A stretch of 11,184 nucleotides of DNA from SURF-24 sp964537965 (lineage in GTDB: Bacteria > Bacteroidota > Ignavibacteria > Ignavibacteriales > SURF-24). The stretch spans positions 1-11,184 of the forward strand of contig CAZIDB010000156.1 in the NCBI GenBank assembly GCA_964537965.1. Reading direction: 5' to 3'. Position 1 is the first letter of the stretch. Every line of letters starts with the position of its first letter. The position numbers and the translations under genes were made by a program. Positions 1 through 8,916 of the stretch are shown piece after piece. The notes beneath the pieces were generated by a model that saw only the letters and a program-made list of their open reading frames with translations, made no database searches and was not told the DNA's origin.

Positions 1-3000
1 CAAGCAAAACATGTTCAAAAGTTGCTGCTTCAGCATCCCTGACTTCAATAGCCTTTTTGTTCCTGCGCTGTAAATCCGTATTTAATTCGCGGGCTTTATT
101 ACGGAAAAGCAATTGGCCTAATTTGAATTTAGAACCACCCGGTTCTAGAACAACTACCATTTGTCTTAACTTCTCATTCTCTGTATTAAACTCAATTCTG
201 TCTACATAATCTTCTTCAATAAATCTTGAATCACCGGAAGAAACAACTTTTAACTTCTGCAACATCTGACGAACTATAATTTCAATATGTTTATCATTGA
301 TTTTAACACCCTGTAAACGGTAAACGTCCTGAATTTCATTAACAAGATATTCCTGAACCGCATTGGTACCTTTAATTTTCAGAATATCATGCGGATCGAT
401 TGGACCATCAGTTATTTTTTCACCAACAGGTATTTCATCACCTTCCTGAACAAGAATGTGTTTTCCGTAAGGAATTGAATAAACCTTCTCATAAGATCCA
501 TCCGGCGCAATAATAATGATTTCTCTTGAGCCTTTCTTTCTTGCACCAAATTTTACTGTTCCTTCAATTTCTGCAACTACAGCAGGATCATGCGGACTTC
601 TGGCTTCAAACAATTCTGTTACTCTTGGCAAACCACCTGTAATATCTCTTGTTTTACTTGTCTGTTTGGAAATTTTTGCCAGGATCGTTCCGGGCTGAAC
701 AATTTCACCTTCTTCAACAGAGATATATGCACGATTTGGAATATTAAATATTTTCTTACCTTCTTCAAGATTTGCTTTATTACCGCCTTTGTGAGAAATA
801 TGTTTTTCTTCAGTAGGAGTAATAAGAATACTTGGGGTTAAAGTTTTATCTTTCGATTCAATAACGACCTTCTGTACGTGACCGGTTTGTTCATCTGTAA
901 CCTGCTGCATTGTAACGCTATCAACCAAATCAATAAAACTAACTTTTCCGCCAATGTCGGAAAGAATAACAGAGTTATAAGGATCATGGTGGTAAAGAGG
1001 TGTACCTCTTTTAACATCCTGACCATCATTTACAACTAATTCAGCACCATAAGGAACTTCAAATCTTTTAATCTGCCTGTTATCTTTATCAAGAATATTT
1101 ATTGAACCTCTTCTTCCAATTACAACTTTACTCTTCCCAAACAAATCAGTTCTTTCAACAAAATTTACTTTTTCATACTGAACTTTGCCTTCAACGTTGG
1201 TATCTACCTGAGACTGACTTGCGATACGTGCAGAAGTACCACCTAAGTGGAATGTTCTTAATGTAAGCTGAGTACCAGGTTCACCTATTGACTGAGCAGC
1301 TATAATACCAACTGCTTCTCCGATTTCAACAACTTTTCCTGTTGTTAAATTTCTGCCATAACATTTAGCGCAGATTCCTCTTTTGGATTCACATGTTAAA
1401 ACGGTTCTGATATATACTGATTCTATGTTTGCATCTTCAATTCTTTCTGCAATGTTTTCCGTAATTAATTCACCTGCTGCAACAATAATTTCATCATTCC
1501 TAGGATCATAAACATCTTCCTGCGCAACACGGCCTGTGATTCTTTCTGTTAAGGGTTCACGTTCCTGTTCAACATCTTTAAGAGCTGTTACTGCAACACC
1601 GCGAATTGTACCGCAATCAATTTCCGAAACAATAACATCCTGGGCAACGTCGCATAGTCTTCTTGTTAAATAACCGGCATCTGCTGTTTTCAAAGCAGTA
1701 TCCGCCAAACCTTTACGTGCGCCGTGTGTAGATATAAAGTATTCAAGAACCGACAAACCTTCTTTAAAGTTAGCGATAATCGGGTTCTCAATAATTTCAC
1801 CTGACTGACCTGTTAAACTCTTTTGAGGTTTCATCATCAATCCACGCATACCGGCTAACTGACGAACCTGTTCCTGCGAACCACGGGCACCGGAGTCAAC
1901 CATCATATGAAGTGAATTAAATCCAAACTGATCAGAACGTAATTTCTCCATAAGAGATTTTGCTACGTTGTTTGTAGTATGAGTCCAAACGTCAATTATT
2001 TTATTATATCTCTCAGCGTCTGTAATTACACCTTGTTCATGTTCATTTAATATTCCGGCAACTTTCTTATTCGAATCATTAATCATCTTAATCTTTTCTT
2101 CAGGAACTATCATATCTGAAAAGCTAACGGAAATACCGGCAGCCGTAGCATATCTGAATCCTAAGTCTTTCAAATCATCAAGGAACTGGGCTGTAACTTT
2201 ATTTCCCATCTTAATAAACAATCTATAAATAAGTCCGCTGAAAATTTTCTTAACGAGCAATTCATTAATGAAGCCCATTTCTTTTGGAACAATCTGATTA
2301 AAGATTACTCTTCCAACAGTTGTTTCAATTAATTTCCCATCATATTTGAATTTAATTTTTGCATGTAAATCAGCAGCCTTGGAGTTGTAAGCCATTAATA
2401 CTTCTTCAGCTGATGAGAAAATCATTCCTTCACCAGTAGCGCCTTCGCGTACCTTAGTAAGATAATAGCATCCAAGAACGATATCCTGTGTAGGAATTAC
2501 AATTGGATTACCATTCTGCGGTGAAAGAATATTATGCGAGCTAAGCATTAACAAAGATGCTTCCAACTGAGCTTCGTATGATAATGGAACGTGTACAGCC
2601 ATCTGGTCACCGTCAAAGTCAGCGTTAAATGCAGTACAAACCATTGGATGAAGCTGAATAGCTTTACCATCAATTAACAATGGTTGGAATGCCTGTATAC
2701 CCAACCTGTGCAACGTAGGAGCGCGGTTAAGTAATATTGGATGACCATCAATTATATTTTCAAGAATTGACCAGATTAATGGATCTTTTCTATCAACAAC
2801 CTTTCTTGCACTTTTAACAGTTTTATTATGTCCGCGCTCAATAAGTTTTCTTATAATGAAAGGTTTAAACAATTCGACGGCCATATCTTTTGGTAAACCG
2901 CATTGATGTAGTTTCAATTCAGGACCAACTACAATAACAGAACGGCCTGAGTAGTCAACTCTTTTACCAAGCAAGTTTTGTCTGAAACGTCCCTGCTTTC

Positions 3001-4030
3001 CTTTAAGCATGTCACTTAAAGATTTTAACGGACGATTACTATCACTTCTAACCGCGTTACCGCGTCTTGAGTTATCAAATAAAGCATCTACTGCTTCCTG
3101 AAGCATTCTCTTTTCGTTACGTAAAATTACTTCAGGCGCTTTAATATCGATTAATCTTTTTAACCTGTTATTACGGATAATAACTCTTCTGTAAAGATCG
3201 TTAAGATCGCTTGTAGCAAACCTTCCGCCTTCAAGTGGAACTAATGGTCTAAGTTCAGGAGGAATAACCGGAACAACGCTAAGTACCATCCATTCGGGTT
3301 TGTTCATCGGTTTAATTTCATCTTCGCGGAAAGCTTCAAGAACTCTTAATCTTTTAAGAAGATCAGCTTTTTTCTGCTGAGAAGTTTCAACTTTTGCCTG
3401 TTCTCTTAGTTCGTGGAATAATCTTTCAATGTCTGAGCGTTTTAATAATTCTTTAACTGCATCGCCGCCAATTTTAGCTACGAATTTTTTCGGATCGTCA
3501 TCATCAAGCTTTTCATTTCCTGCAGGCAATGAATATAAAATTTCGAAATACTGATCTTCAGAAATCAAGTCTTTCTGATTTAATCCTGTTGGACCAGGGT
3601 TAATAACAACATATGATTCATAGTAAATAATCTTTTCAAGTTCTTTGGTTGTCATTCCAATGATGTTACCAATCTTGGAAGGAAGTGCTCTGAAGAACCA
3701 GATATGAACAACAGGAACTGCAAGAGCAATGTGTCCCATTCTTTCACGGCGGACAGCTTTTTGTGTTACTTCAACACCGCATCTATCGCATACAATTCCT
3801 TTATAACGAATTCTTTTATATTTACCGCAATGGCATTCCCAATCTTTTATTGGACCAAATATTTTTTCGCAGAACAACCCATCTTTTTCCGGTCTGAATG
3901 AACGGTAGTTAATTGTTTCCGGTTTGGTTACTTCTCCGTGAGATCTTGAAAGAATATCATCCGGACTTGCCAAACCAATGGTAATACTTTCGATAGATTT
4001 TGCTGCGTTTTCTTGCATTCTATAAGGCAT
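1..4030 (-). CDS. rpoC: DNA-directed RNA polymerase subunit beta' (3' end cut off by window)
   Basis: This is the largest catalytic subunit of RNA polymerase. The frame opens at the ATG at 4030-4028, seven bases after an AAAGGAG ribosome binding site, and stays open to the window edge, giving residues 1-1343; compared with E. coli (1407) only the C-terminal tail should be missing. Visible landmarks are the first zinc site (C66, C68, C81, C84), the active-site motif NADFDGDQM at 469-477 with magnesium-binding D471, D473 and D475, the second zinc site (C793, C880, C887, C890), the bridge helix region with GARKGLADTALKTADAGYLT, and the trigger loop GTQLTLRTFH ending at H928. An insertion of about 190 residues (roughly 935-1122) interrupts the trigger loop at the place of E. 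coli SI3. The residue matching E. coli M932 is leucine (L924). It lies 39 bases after rpoB and is surely co-transcribed with it. Confidence 0.98.
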   Translation of the reverse strand, partial: MPYRMQENAAKSIESITIGLASPDDILSRSHGEVTKPETINYRSFRPEKDGLFCEKIFGPIKDWECHCGKYKRIRYKGIVCDRCGVEVTQKAVRRERMGHIALAVPVVHIWFFRALPSKIGNIIGMTTKELEKIIYYESYVVINPGPTGLNQKDLISEDQYFEILYSLPAGNEKLDDDDPKKFVAKIGGDAVKELLKRSDIERLFHELREQAKVETSQQKKADLLKRLRVLEAFREDEIKPMNKPEWMVLSVVPVIPPELRPLVPLEGGRFATSDLNDLYRRVIIRNNRLKRLIDIKAPEVILRNEKRMLQEAVDALFDNSRRGNAVRSDSNRPLKSLSDMLKGKQGRFRQNLLGKRVDYSGRSVIVVGPELKLHQCGLPKDMAVELFKPFIIRKLIERGHNKTVKSARKVVDRKDPLIWSILENIIDGHPILLNRAPTLHRLGIQAFQPLLIDGKAIQLHPMVCTAFNADFDGDQMAVHVPLSYEAQLEASLLMLSSHNILSPQNGNPIVIPTQDIVLGCYYLTKVREGATGEGMIFSSAEEVLMAYNSKAADLHAKIKFKYDGKLIETTVGRVIFNQIVPKEMGFINELLVKKIFSGLIYRLFIKMGNKVTAQFLDDLKDLGFRYATAAGISVSFSDMIVPEEKIKMINDSNKKVAGILNEHEQGVITDAERYNKIIDVWTHTTNNVAKSLMEKLRSDQFGFNSLHMMVDSGARGSQEQVRQLAGMRGLMMKPQKSLTGQSGEIIENPIIANFKEGLSVLEYFISTHGARKGLADTALKTADAGYLTRRLCDVAQDVIVSEIDCGTIRGVAVTALKDVEQEREPLTERITGRVAQEDVYDPRNDEIIVAAGELITENIAERIEDANIESVYIRTVLTCESKRGICAKCYGRNLTTGKVVEIGEAVGIIAAQSIGEPGTQLTLRTFHLGGTSARIASQSQVDTNVEGKVQYEKVNFVERTDLFGKSKVVIGRRGSINILDKDNRQIKRFEVPYGAELVVNDGQDVKRGTPLYHHDPYNSVILSDIGGKVSFIDLVDSVTMQQVTDEQTGHVQKVVIESKDKTLTPSILITPTEEKHISHKGGNKANLEEGKKIFNIPNRAYISVEEGEIVQPGTILAKISKQTSKTRDITGGLPRVTELFEARSPHDPAVVAEIEGTVKFGARKKGSREIIIIAPDGSYEKVYSIPYGKHILVQEGDEIPVGEKITDGPIDPHDILKIKGTNAVQEYLVNEIQDVYRLQGVKINDKHIEIIVRQMLQKLKVVSSGDSRFIEEDYVDRIEFNTENEKLRQMVVVLEPGGSKFKLGQLLFRNKARELNTDLQRRNKKAIEVRDAEAATFEHVLL

Positions 4031-4069
4031 ATAAATTCTCCTTTCTCTAAGTGAAACTAACAGATGTTC

Positions 4070-7000
4070 TTAATTAATTTTGATGTCAAGACCAAGGCCC
4101 TGCATTTCTTTAATAAGAACATTAAATGCTTCAGGAACGTTAGGGTTCTGAAGGTTTTCACCTTTCACAATCGACTCATAAGTTTTTGCTCTACCAGCTA
4201 CGTCATCACTTTTAACTGTCAAAATTTCCTGCAGGATGTGGGATGCTCCATATCCTTCAAGTGCCCAAACTTCCATTTCTCCGAATCTCTGACCACCGAA
4301 CTGGGCTTTACCGCCTAATGGCTGCTGAGTAATTAAGGAGTATGGTCCAATTGAACGGGCATGTATTTTATCATCAACCATGTGGCCTAATTTCATCATA
4401 TAGATATAACCACAGGTAACTTTCTGATGGAATTTTTCGCCGGTTCGTCCATCATATAAATATGTTTTGCTACCTTCAAACAATCCGGCTTTTTTAAGGT
4501 AATCATCAATATCTTCTACATGTGCTCCATCGAAAATTGGAGTTGCAAATTTAACTCCAAGCTGTTTGCCAACCCAGCCAAGTGCAGTTTCATACAACTG
4601 ACCAAGGTTCATTCTTGAAGGCACACCAAGAGGGTTAAGAACTATGTCGACAGGAGTTCCGTCTTCAAGGTGAGGCATATCCTCTGAAGGGACTATCTTA
4701 GCAACAACACCTTTGTTACCATGGCGTCCCGCCATTTTATCGCCAACAGAAAGTTTACGTTTTTTAGCAACATAAACTTTTGCAAGCTGAACAATTCCCG
4801 GAGGAAGCTCATCACCGCTTTGAATTTTGATTTTCTCTTTCTTGTATTCTTCTTCAATATCTGAGAGAACCAGGAAATAGTTTTCATATAATTTCTTTAT
4901 TAAACCGTTAACCTTCTTAGTCTCAAACCAATCGATGCTGTAATCAAGTTTAGCAAGGTCTTCCATATCGGCAAAAGTTTTTTCTTTAATAACATTGCCG
5001 CTTCTAAGAACTGTGTGACCATCTAAATCCTTAACGCCGGTTGTTGTTTGACCAAGTGTAATCTTTGTTAGCTTCTCAACTAATTTATCATAGTGTGTTT
5101 TGATGTCGCGTTTATAATCGTTTTCTAAGTTTTCAAGTTGTTTCTTTTCAATCTTTTTAGAATCGCCTTCTTTTTTACGGCGGCTGAATAATCTTGTTTT
5201 GATTACGGTTCCTTTTAAGCCAGGTGTAGCTTTAAGTGAAGCGTCTTTAACATCGCCAGCTTTATCACCAAAGATTGCCTTAAGTAATTTCTCTTCGGGA
5301 GTCGGATCGGTTTCACCTTTAGGAGTAATCTTTCCGATAAGGATATCACCTTCCTTAACATCTGCACCAACTCTAACAATACCATATTCGTCAAGATTCT
5401 TTGTTGCTTCTTCGCTTACGTTAGGAATATCCCTTGTTAATTCTTCTTCGCCGCGTTTAGTTTCGCGAACCTGCAATTCAAATTCTTCAATATGAATTGA
5501 AGTGAAGATATCTTCGCGTACTGCTCTTTCGTTAATAACGATAGCATCCTCAAAGTTATATCCACGCCATGGCATGAATGCAACCAAAACGTTTCTGCCA
5601 AGCGCTAACTCACCCTTATCAACTGCAGGACCGTCAGCTATAGCTTCACCTTTTTTAATCTTTTGTCCTTCAAAAACTATTGGCTTTTGGTTAATGCTTG
5701 TTTCCTGGTTTGTACCGGAGAATTTATTTAATTTATATTCAACTCTTCTTTCGTCATCAAAATCTGTTAAAGCTTCGTTGCTATTCGGATTAATATCGTA
5801 TCTCATAACAATTCGTTCAGCGTCAACATATTCAACAACACCATCATCTTCAGCAGAAATTACTGCTCTAGAATCTTTAGCAACTTTTCCTTCTAAACCG
5901 GTACCAACAATAGGAGCTTCAGGCTTTAACAAAGGAACTGCCTGACGCTGCATATTGGAACCCATTAATGCTCTGTTAGCATCATCGTGTTCAAGGAATG
6001 GAATTAATGCTGCCGCAGCACTAACGATTTGTGCCGGAGCAACATCCATGAAATGTATATTAGCAGGAGTTACAACAGGATATTCATCCTTACTTCTGCA
6101 TTTAATTCTTTCATTAACAAAATTACCCTGTTCATCAATTACTGCATTTGCCTGGGCAATTGTAAATGCATCTTCCTGATCTGCACTTAAATAATCAACT
6201 TCTTTTGAAACTTTACCGTTTACAACTTTACGGTATGGCGTTTCAAGGAAACCATACCTGTTAACTCTTGCAAAAATAGTCAAAGAGGAAATCAAACCAA
6301 TGTTCGGACCTTCAGGAGTTTCAATCGGGCAAAGACGTCCATAGTGCGAATGGTGAACGTCACGAACTTCGAATCCTGCTCTTTCTCTTGTTAAACCACC
6401 AGGACCAAGAGCTGAGATTCTTCTTTTATGTGTAAGTTCTGCCAATGGATTTGTCTGATCCATAAACTGTGATAACTGGTTTGTACCAAAGAATGCATTT
6501 ATAACGCTGCTTATTGTTCTTGCATTAACAAGATCCTGAGGTTGGAAGCTCTCGGAATCGCGCATGTTCATTCTTTCTTTAATTGTACGCGCCATTCTTG
6601 CAAGACCAACATTATACTGCTGTGCTAATTGTTCGCCAACTGTTCTTACTCTTCTGTTCCCTAAATGGTCAATATCATCAACTGCAAGGTTTCCATTTCT
6701 TAAGCGAATTATATATCTCATAATTGCAACAATATCTTCAACTGTAAGTATAGTTACATTTGAAGGAATATCAAGCTGCAACCTGTCATTCATTCTGAAT
6801 CTTCCGACTTCACCTAAATCATAACGTTTATCATTAAAGAATAATTTTTCAATTAAACCTTGCGCCGTTTCAACATCAGGAGCTTCACCTGAACGTAACT
6901 GGCGATAAATTGCAAATAACGCTTCTTCTTTTGTTCTTGAAGGATCTTTTTTAATTGTATTTAGAACAAGATCCTGATCGGGTTGAGCTTCGGAACTGAT

Positions 7001-7837
7001 AAGTTTTATTGTTTTAATTGTCGAATCTTTTAATCTCTCAATATCATCTTCTGTAAGAGCATTATCTTTTGTAAGAAATACTTCACCGGTAGCCATATCA
7101 AAAACATCTTCAGCAACAATTCTACCTTCACACGATTCATTTACTTTCTTAACTTCAACCGTTTCAATAAGACTAAACAGATTCATAATCTGCTCGTCTG
7201 TAGTAAAATCCAACGCTCTTAATAATGTAGTTGAAGGGAATTTTTTCCTTCTGTCTATATAAACATAAAGTATATTATTTATGTCAGTAGCAAATTCAAC
7301 CCAGGAACCACGGAAAGGAATAATCCTTGCAGAGTAAATTGGAGTTCCGTTTGGATGAACAGTTTGAGAAAAAGCTACACCGGGAGAGCGATGCAACTGT
7401 GTAACTACAACTCTTTCTGCACCGTTAATAATAAAGGTACCGTAGTTAGTCATGAACGGAAGATTCCCAAGGTAGACTTCCTGTTCAACTGAATTTATCC
7501 ATTCTTCTGTTTCGGCATCTTTAGCTGATAGTCTTAGTTTTGCCTTGAGAGGAGCAGAAAAGGTTAAACCTCTTTCTTCACATTCTTCAATAGAATATCT
7601 TGGTTTTTCCACATAATATTCAACAAAATCCAAACGATAAAATTCTTTGTTATCAAGAATTGGGAAATTTGCCAGGAACACAGCCTGCAGACCTTGATTA
7701 AGTCTTTTTGCCGGAGGTGTTTTAAGCTGGAGGAATTCTTCAAAGGATTGAAGTTGAAGATCCAACAAATCTGGCATATCGATCGTAGAAGGAATGCGTG
7801 CAAAAGATATTCTTTTGTTCTCCGATCTTGTTTCCAT
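4070..7837 (-). CDS. rpoB: DNA-directed RNA polymerase subunit beta
   Basis: This is the second-largest RNA polymerase subunit, 1255 residues with the start chosen here (E. coli has 1342). I chose the ATG at 7837 because it has a double purine-rich ribosome binding site just upstream and begins METRSENKRISF, matching where family members begin; an in-frame ATG at 7912 would add 25 residues but lies inside a hairpin. The rifampicin-binding cluster is at about 454-475, with D460, H470 and S475 as in sensitive enzymes. NFEDAIVI near the active site is present, and the motif GDKMAGRHGNKG carries the two lysines K1034 and K1042 that match E. coli K1065 and K1073. Insertions sit at about 215-292 (place of SI1) and 885-1007 (place of SI2); the second is rich in Lys and Glu and probably helical. 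The neighbours are rplL upstream and rpoC downstream. Confidence 0.98.
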   Translation of the reverse strand: METRSENKRISFARIPSTIDMPDLLDLQLQSFEEFLQLKTPPAKRLNQGLQAVFLANFPILDNKEFYRLDFVEYYVEKPRYSIEECEERGLTFSAPLKAKLRLSAKDAETEEWINSVEQEVYLGNLPFMTNYGTFIINGAERVVVTQLHRSPGVAFSQTVHPNGTPIYSARIIPFRGSWVEFATDINNILYVYIDRRKKFPSTTLLRALDFTTDEQIMNLFSLIETVEVKKVNESCEGRIVAEDVFDMATGEVFLTKDNALTEDDIERLKDSTIKTIKLISSEAQPDQDLVLNTIKKDPSRTKEEALFAIYRQLRSGEAPDVETAQGLIEKLFFNDKRYDLGEVGRFRMNDRLQLDIPSNVTILTVEDIVAIMRYIIRLRNGNLAVDDIDHLGNRRVRTVGEQLAQQYNVGLARMARTIKERMNMRDSESFQPQDLVNARTISSVINAFFGTNQLSQFMDQTNPLAELTHKRRISALGPGGLTRERAGFEVRDVHHSHYGRLCPIETPEGPNIGLISSLTIFARVNRYGFLETPYRKVVNGKVSKEVDYLSADQEDAFTIAQANAVIDEQGNFVNERIKCRSKDEYPVVTPANIHFMDVAPAQIVSAAAALIPFLEHDDANRALMGSNMQRQAVPLLKPEAPIVGTGLEGKVAKDSRAVISAEDDGVVEYVDAERIVMRYDINPNSNEALTDFDDERRVEYKLNKFSGTNQETSINQKPIVFEGQKIKKGEAIADGPAVDKGELALGRNVLVAFMPWRGYNFEDAIVINERAVREDIFTSIHIEEFELQVRETKRGEEELTRDIPNVSEEATKNLDEYGIVRVGADVKEGDILIGKITPKGETDPTPEEKLLKAIFGDKAGDVKDASLKATPGLKGTVIKTRLFSRRKKEGDSKKIEKKQLENLENDYKRDIKTHYDKLVEKLTKITLGQTTTGVKDLDGHTVLRSGNVIKEKTFADMEDLAKLDYSIDWFETKKVNGLIKKLYENYFLVLSDIEEEYKKEKIKIQSGDELPPGIVQLAKVYVAKKRKLSVGDKMAGRHGNKGVVAKIVPSEDMPHLEDGTPVDIVLNPLGVPSRMNLGQLYETALGWVGKQLGVKFATPIFDGAHVEDIDDYLKKAGLFEGSKTYLYDGRTGEKFHQKVTCGYIYMMKLGHMVDDKIHARSIGPYSLITQQPLGGKAQFGGQRFGEMEVWALEGYGASHILQEILTVKSDDVAGRAKTYESIVKGENLQNPNVPEAFNVLIKEMQGLGLDIKIN

Positions 7838-7843
7838 AATATT

Positions 7844-7854
7844 TCCTTTCTCCT
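7844..7854 (-). promoter_or_regulatory. ribosome binding site deciding the rpoB start
   Basis: On the coding strand this reads AGGAGAAAGGA, followed by six bases and then the ATG at 7837. It holds two possible Shine-Dalgarno cores, AGGAG (12 bases from the ATG) and AAGGA (6 bases from it). No comparable purine-rich site lies just upstream of the alternative ATG at 7912. This supports the shorter, 1255-residue RpoB. Confidence 0.8.
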
Positions 7855-7881
7855 GGGTACTATTTTTATAAAAAGATACAA

Positions 7882-7914
7882 AAGTGACTGAGCGTAAAAT
7901 ACACCCAGTCACTT
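7882..7914 (-). terminator. strong hairpin in the rplL-rpoB gap, candidate attenuator
   Basis: On the coding strand the arms are 7914-7900 and 7896-7882. The outer nine pairs are perfect (AAGTGACTG with CAGTCACTT). Six further pairs, two of them G-U, continue inward to a three-base TTT loop, so the whole 33 bases form one unbroken 15-bp stem. The T-tract is short: the arm ends CACTT, followed by TTGTATC and then TTTTT. The hairpin lies 31 bases after the rplL stop and 44 bases before the rpoB ATG. In E. coli a partial terminator and an RNase III cut site lie in this same gap and lower polymerase output relative to ribosomal proteins. The hairpin is seen directly; its role as attenuator or processing site is inferred from position. 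Confidence 0.65.
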
Positions 7915-7945
7915 AATTTGTGCATATACTCGTAAGCTATAATAT

Positions 7946-8326
7946 TTATTTAATCTCGACTGTAGCGCCAGCGTCTTCCAATTCTTTCTTTAATTTTTCA
8001 GAATCATCTTTAGAGATACCTTCTTTAACAACTTTCGGAGCACCATCAACTAAATCCTTTGCTTCTTTTAAGCCAAGACCTGTGTGGGCACGAACAACTT
8101 TAATTACATTAATTTTTTGTGCACCTGCACCGAGTAGCACAACATTAAATTCTGTTTTTTCTTCAACAGGAGCAGCGGCGGCGGCGGCGCCAGGCATAGC
8201 ACCCATCATAACCGGTGCGGCAGCCGTAACACCAAATTCATCTTCTAAAGCTTTCTTTAATTCAGATGCTTCTAATAAGGTCAAACCTTTAATTTTCTCT
8301 ACTAATTCAGCAATTTTTTCTGACAT
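7946..8326 (-). CDS. rplL: 50S ribosomal protein L7/L12
   Basis: This is the flexible stalk protein of the large subunit, present in several copies per ribosome, which recruits the translation factor GTPases. At 126 residues it has normal length. The N-terminal helical dimerisation and L10-binding part is at about 1-33, an Ala-rich hinge at 34-54 (partly encoded by a GC-rich run of GCC and GCG codons), and the globular C-terminal domain at 58-126, with the conserved stretch KINVIKVVRAHTGLGLKEAK at 71-90 that contacts the factors. An AGGAGAA ribosome binding site precedes the ATG. It follows rplJ after 43 bases, the usual pairing, since L10 is its anchor on the ribosome. Confidence 0.98.
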   Translation of the reverse strand: MSEKIAELVEKIKGLTLLEASELKKALEDEFGVTAAAPVMMGAMPGAAAAAAPVEEKTEFNVVLLGAGAQKINVIKVVRAHTGLGLKEAKDLVDGAPKVVKEGISKDDSEKLKKELEDAGATVEIK

Positions 8327-8369
8327 TTTTTATGTTCTCCTAAAATATTTTCTTTCAAAATTTTTCTAC

Positions 8370-8891
8370 TTATGCTGCTTTTTTCTTTTCGATAGCGTCA
8401 ATAACACTAACCAAATCTCTTATAACAGCGCCAATTGCACCAACAATGCCCGCAGCAGGCGAGTTCAATCCGGCAAGAATACCAGCGATAATCTCTGGTT
8501 TTGTCGGAAGGGTTGATAAAGCGTCGAGCTGTTTTCCATCAAAGAACTGGGTTTCAATGTAACAACCTTTTAAAGCGAATTTCTGTGTGGCATCGAAATA
8601 CTTCTTGATAACCTTTGCAGGTGCAGTCCCGTTATCTTTTGCAAACGCAAAACCAGACATGCCTACAAGAATATCATTGAATTTTTCGTAGCCGGTAACT
8701 TCAATTAAAGCTTTTTTAACAAGAGTATTTTTAAATACTTTGTAAGTTATTCCTTCTTTACGGAATTCTTTACGAAGATTATTAATATCCTCTACATTAA
8801 CTTTGCTATAATCTACTACATAAATCGCGGTAGATTCCTGAATCAGTTCTTTAATCTGAGAGATTATTTCATTTTTTTCTGATTTATCCAT
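8370..8891 (-). CDS. rplJ: 50S ribosomal protein L10
   Basis: L10 is the base of the L7/L12 stalk: it binds 23S rRNA next to L11 and carries L12 dimers on its C-terminal helix. The product is 173 residues, within the usual range. The N-terminal rRNA-binding domain includes YKVFKNTLVKKAL at 50-62, a typical family segment. The C-terminal part from about 140 is an Ala/Gly/Val-rich stretch ending in a short helix and a Lys-rich tail. A GGGAGAAT ribosome binding site precedes the ATG. In many bacteria L10 (with L12) represses this gene pair by binding the leader upstream of rplJ; the 66-base gap upstream does contain a hairpin, listed separately. Confidence 0.97.
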   Translation of the reverse strand: MDKSEKNEIISQIKELIQESTAIYVVDYSKVNVEDINNLRKEFRKEGITYKVFKNTLVKKALIEVTGYEKFNDILVGMSGFAFAKDNGTAPAKVIKKYFDATQKFALKGCYIETQFFDGKQLDALSTLPTKPEIIAGILAGLNSPAAGIVGAIGAVIRDLVSVIDAIEKKKAA

Positions 8892-8916
8892 TATTCTCCC
8901 AAATCGTTCAAAATGT

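Noticed and set aside
4064..4318. Plus-strand open frame of 84 codons at the rpoB 3' end
   Set aside because: It is antisense to the conserved RpoB C-terminus, with no ribosome binding site or family resemblance.
5199..6179. Three plus-strand open frames antisense to rpoB
   Set aside because: They overlap conserved rpoB coding sequence and give low-complexity Ser/Pro/Leu-rich products with no domain I recognise.
7838..7912. A 25-residue N-terminal extension of RpoB starting at the ATG at 7912
   Set aside because: It lies over the intergenic hairpin, has no clear ribosome binding site and no resemblance to RpoB; the ATG at 7837 has a strong site and matches the family start.
8173..8192. GC-rich triplet repeat (GCG/GGC) in the middle of rplL
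   Set aside because: It simply encodes the Ala-rich hinge found in all L7/L12 proteins.
7920..8516. Plus-strand open frame of 198 codons over rplL and rplJ
   Set aside because: It is antisense to two certain ribosomal protein genes, and its Ala/Ser/Thr-rich product is a shadow of the rplL codons.
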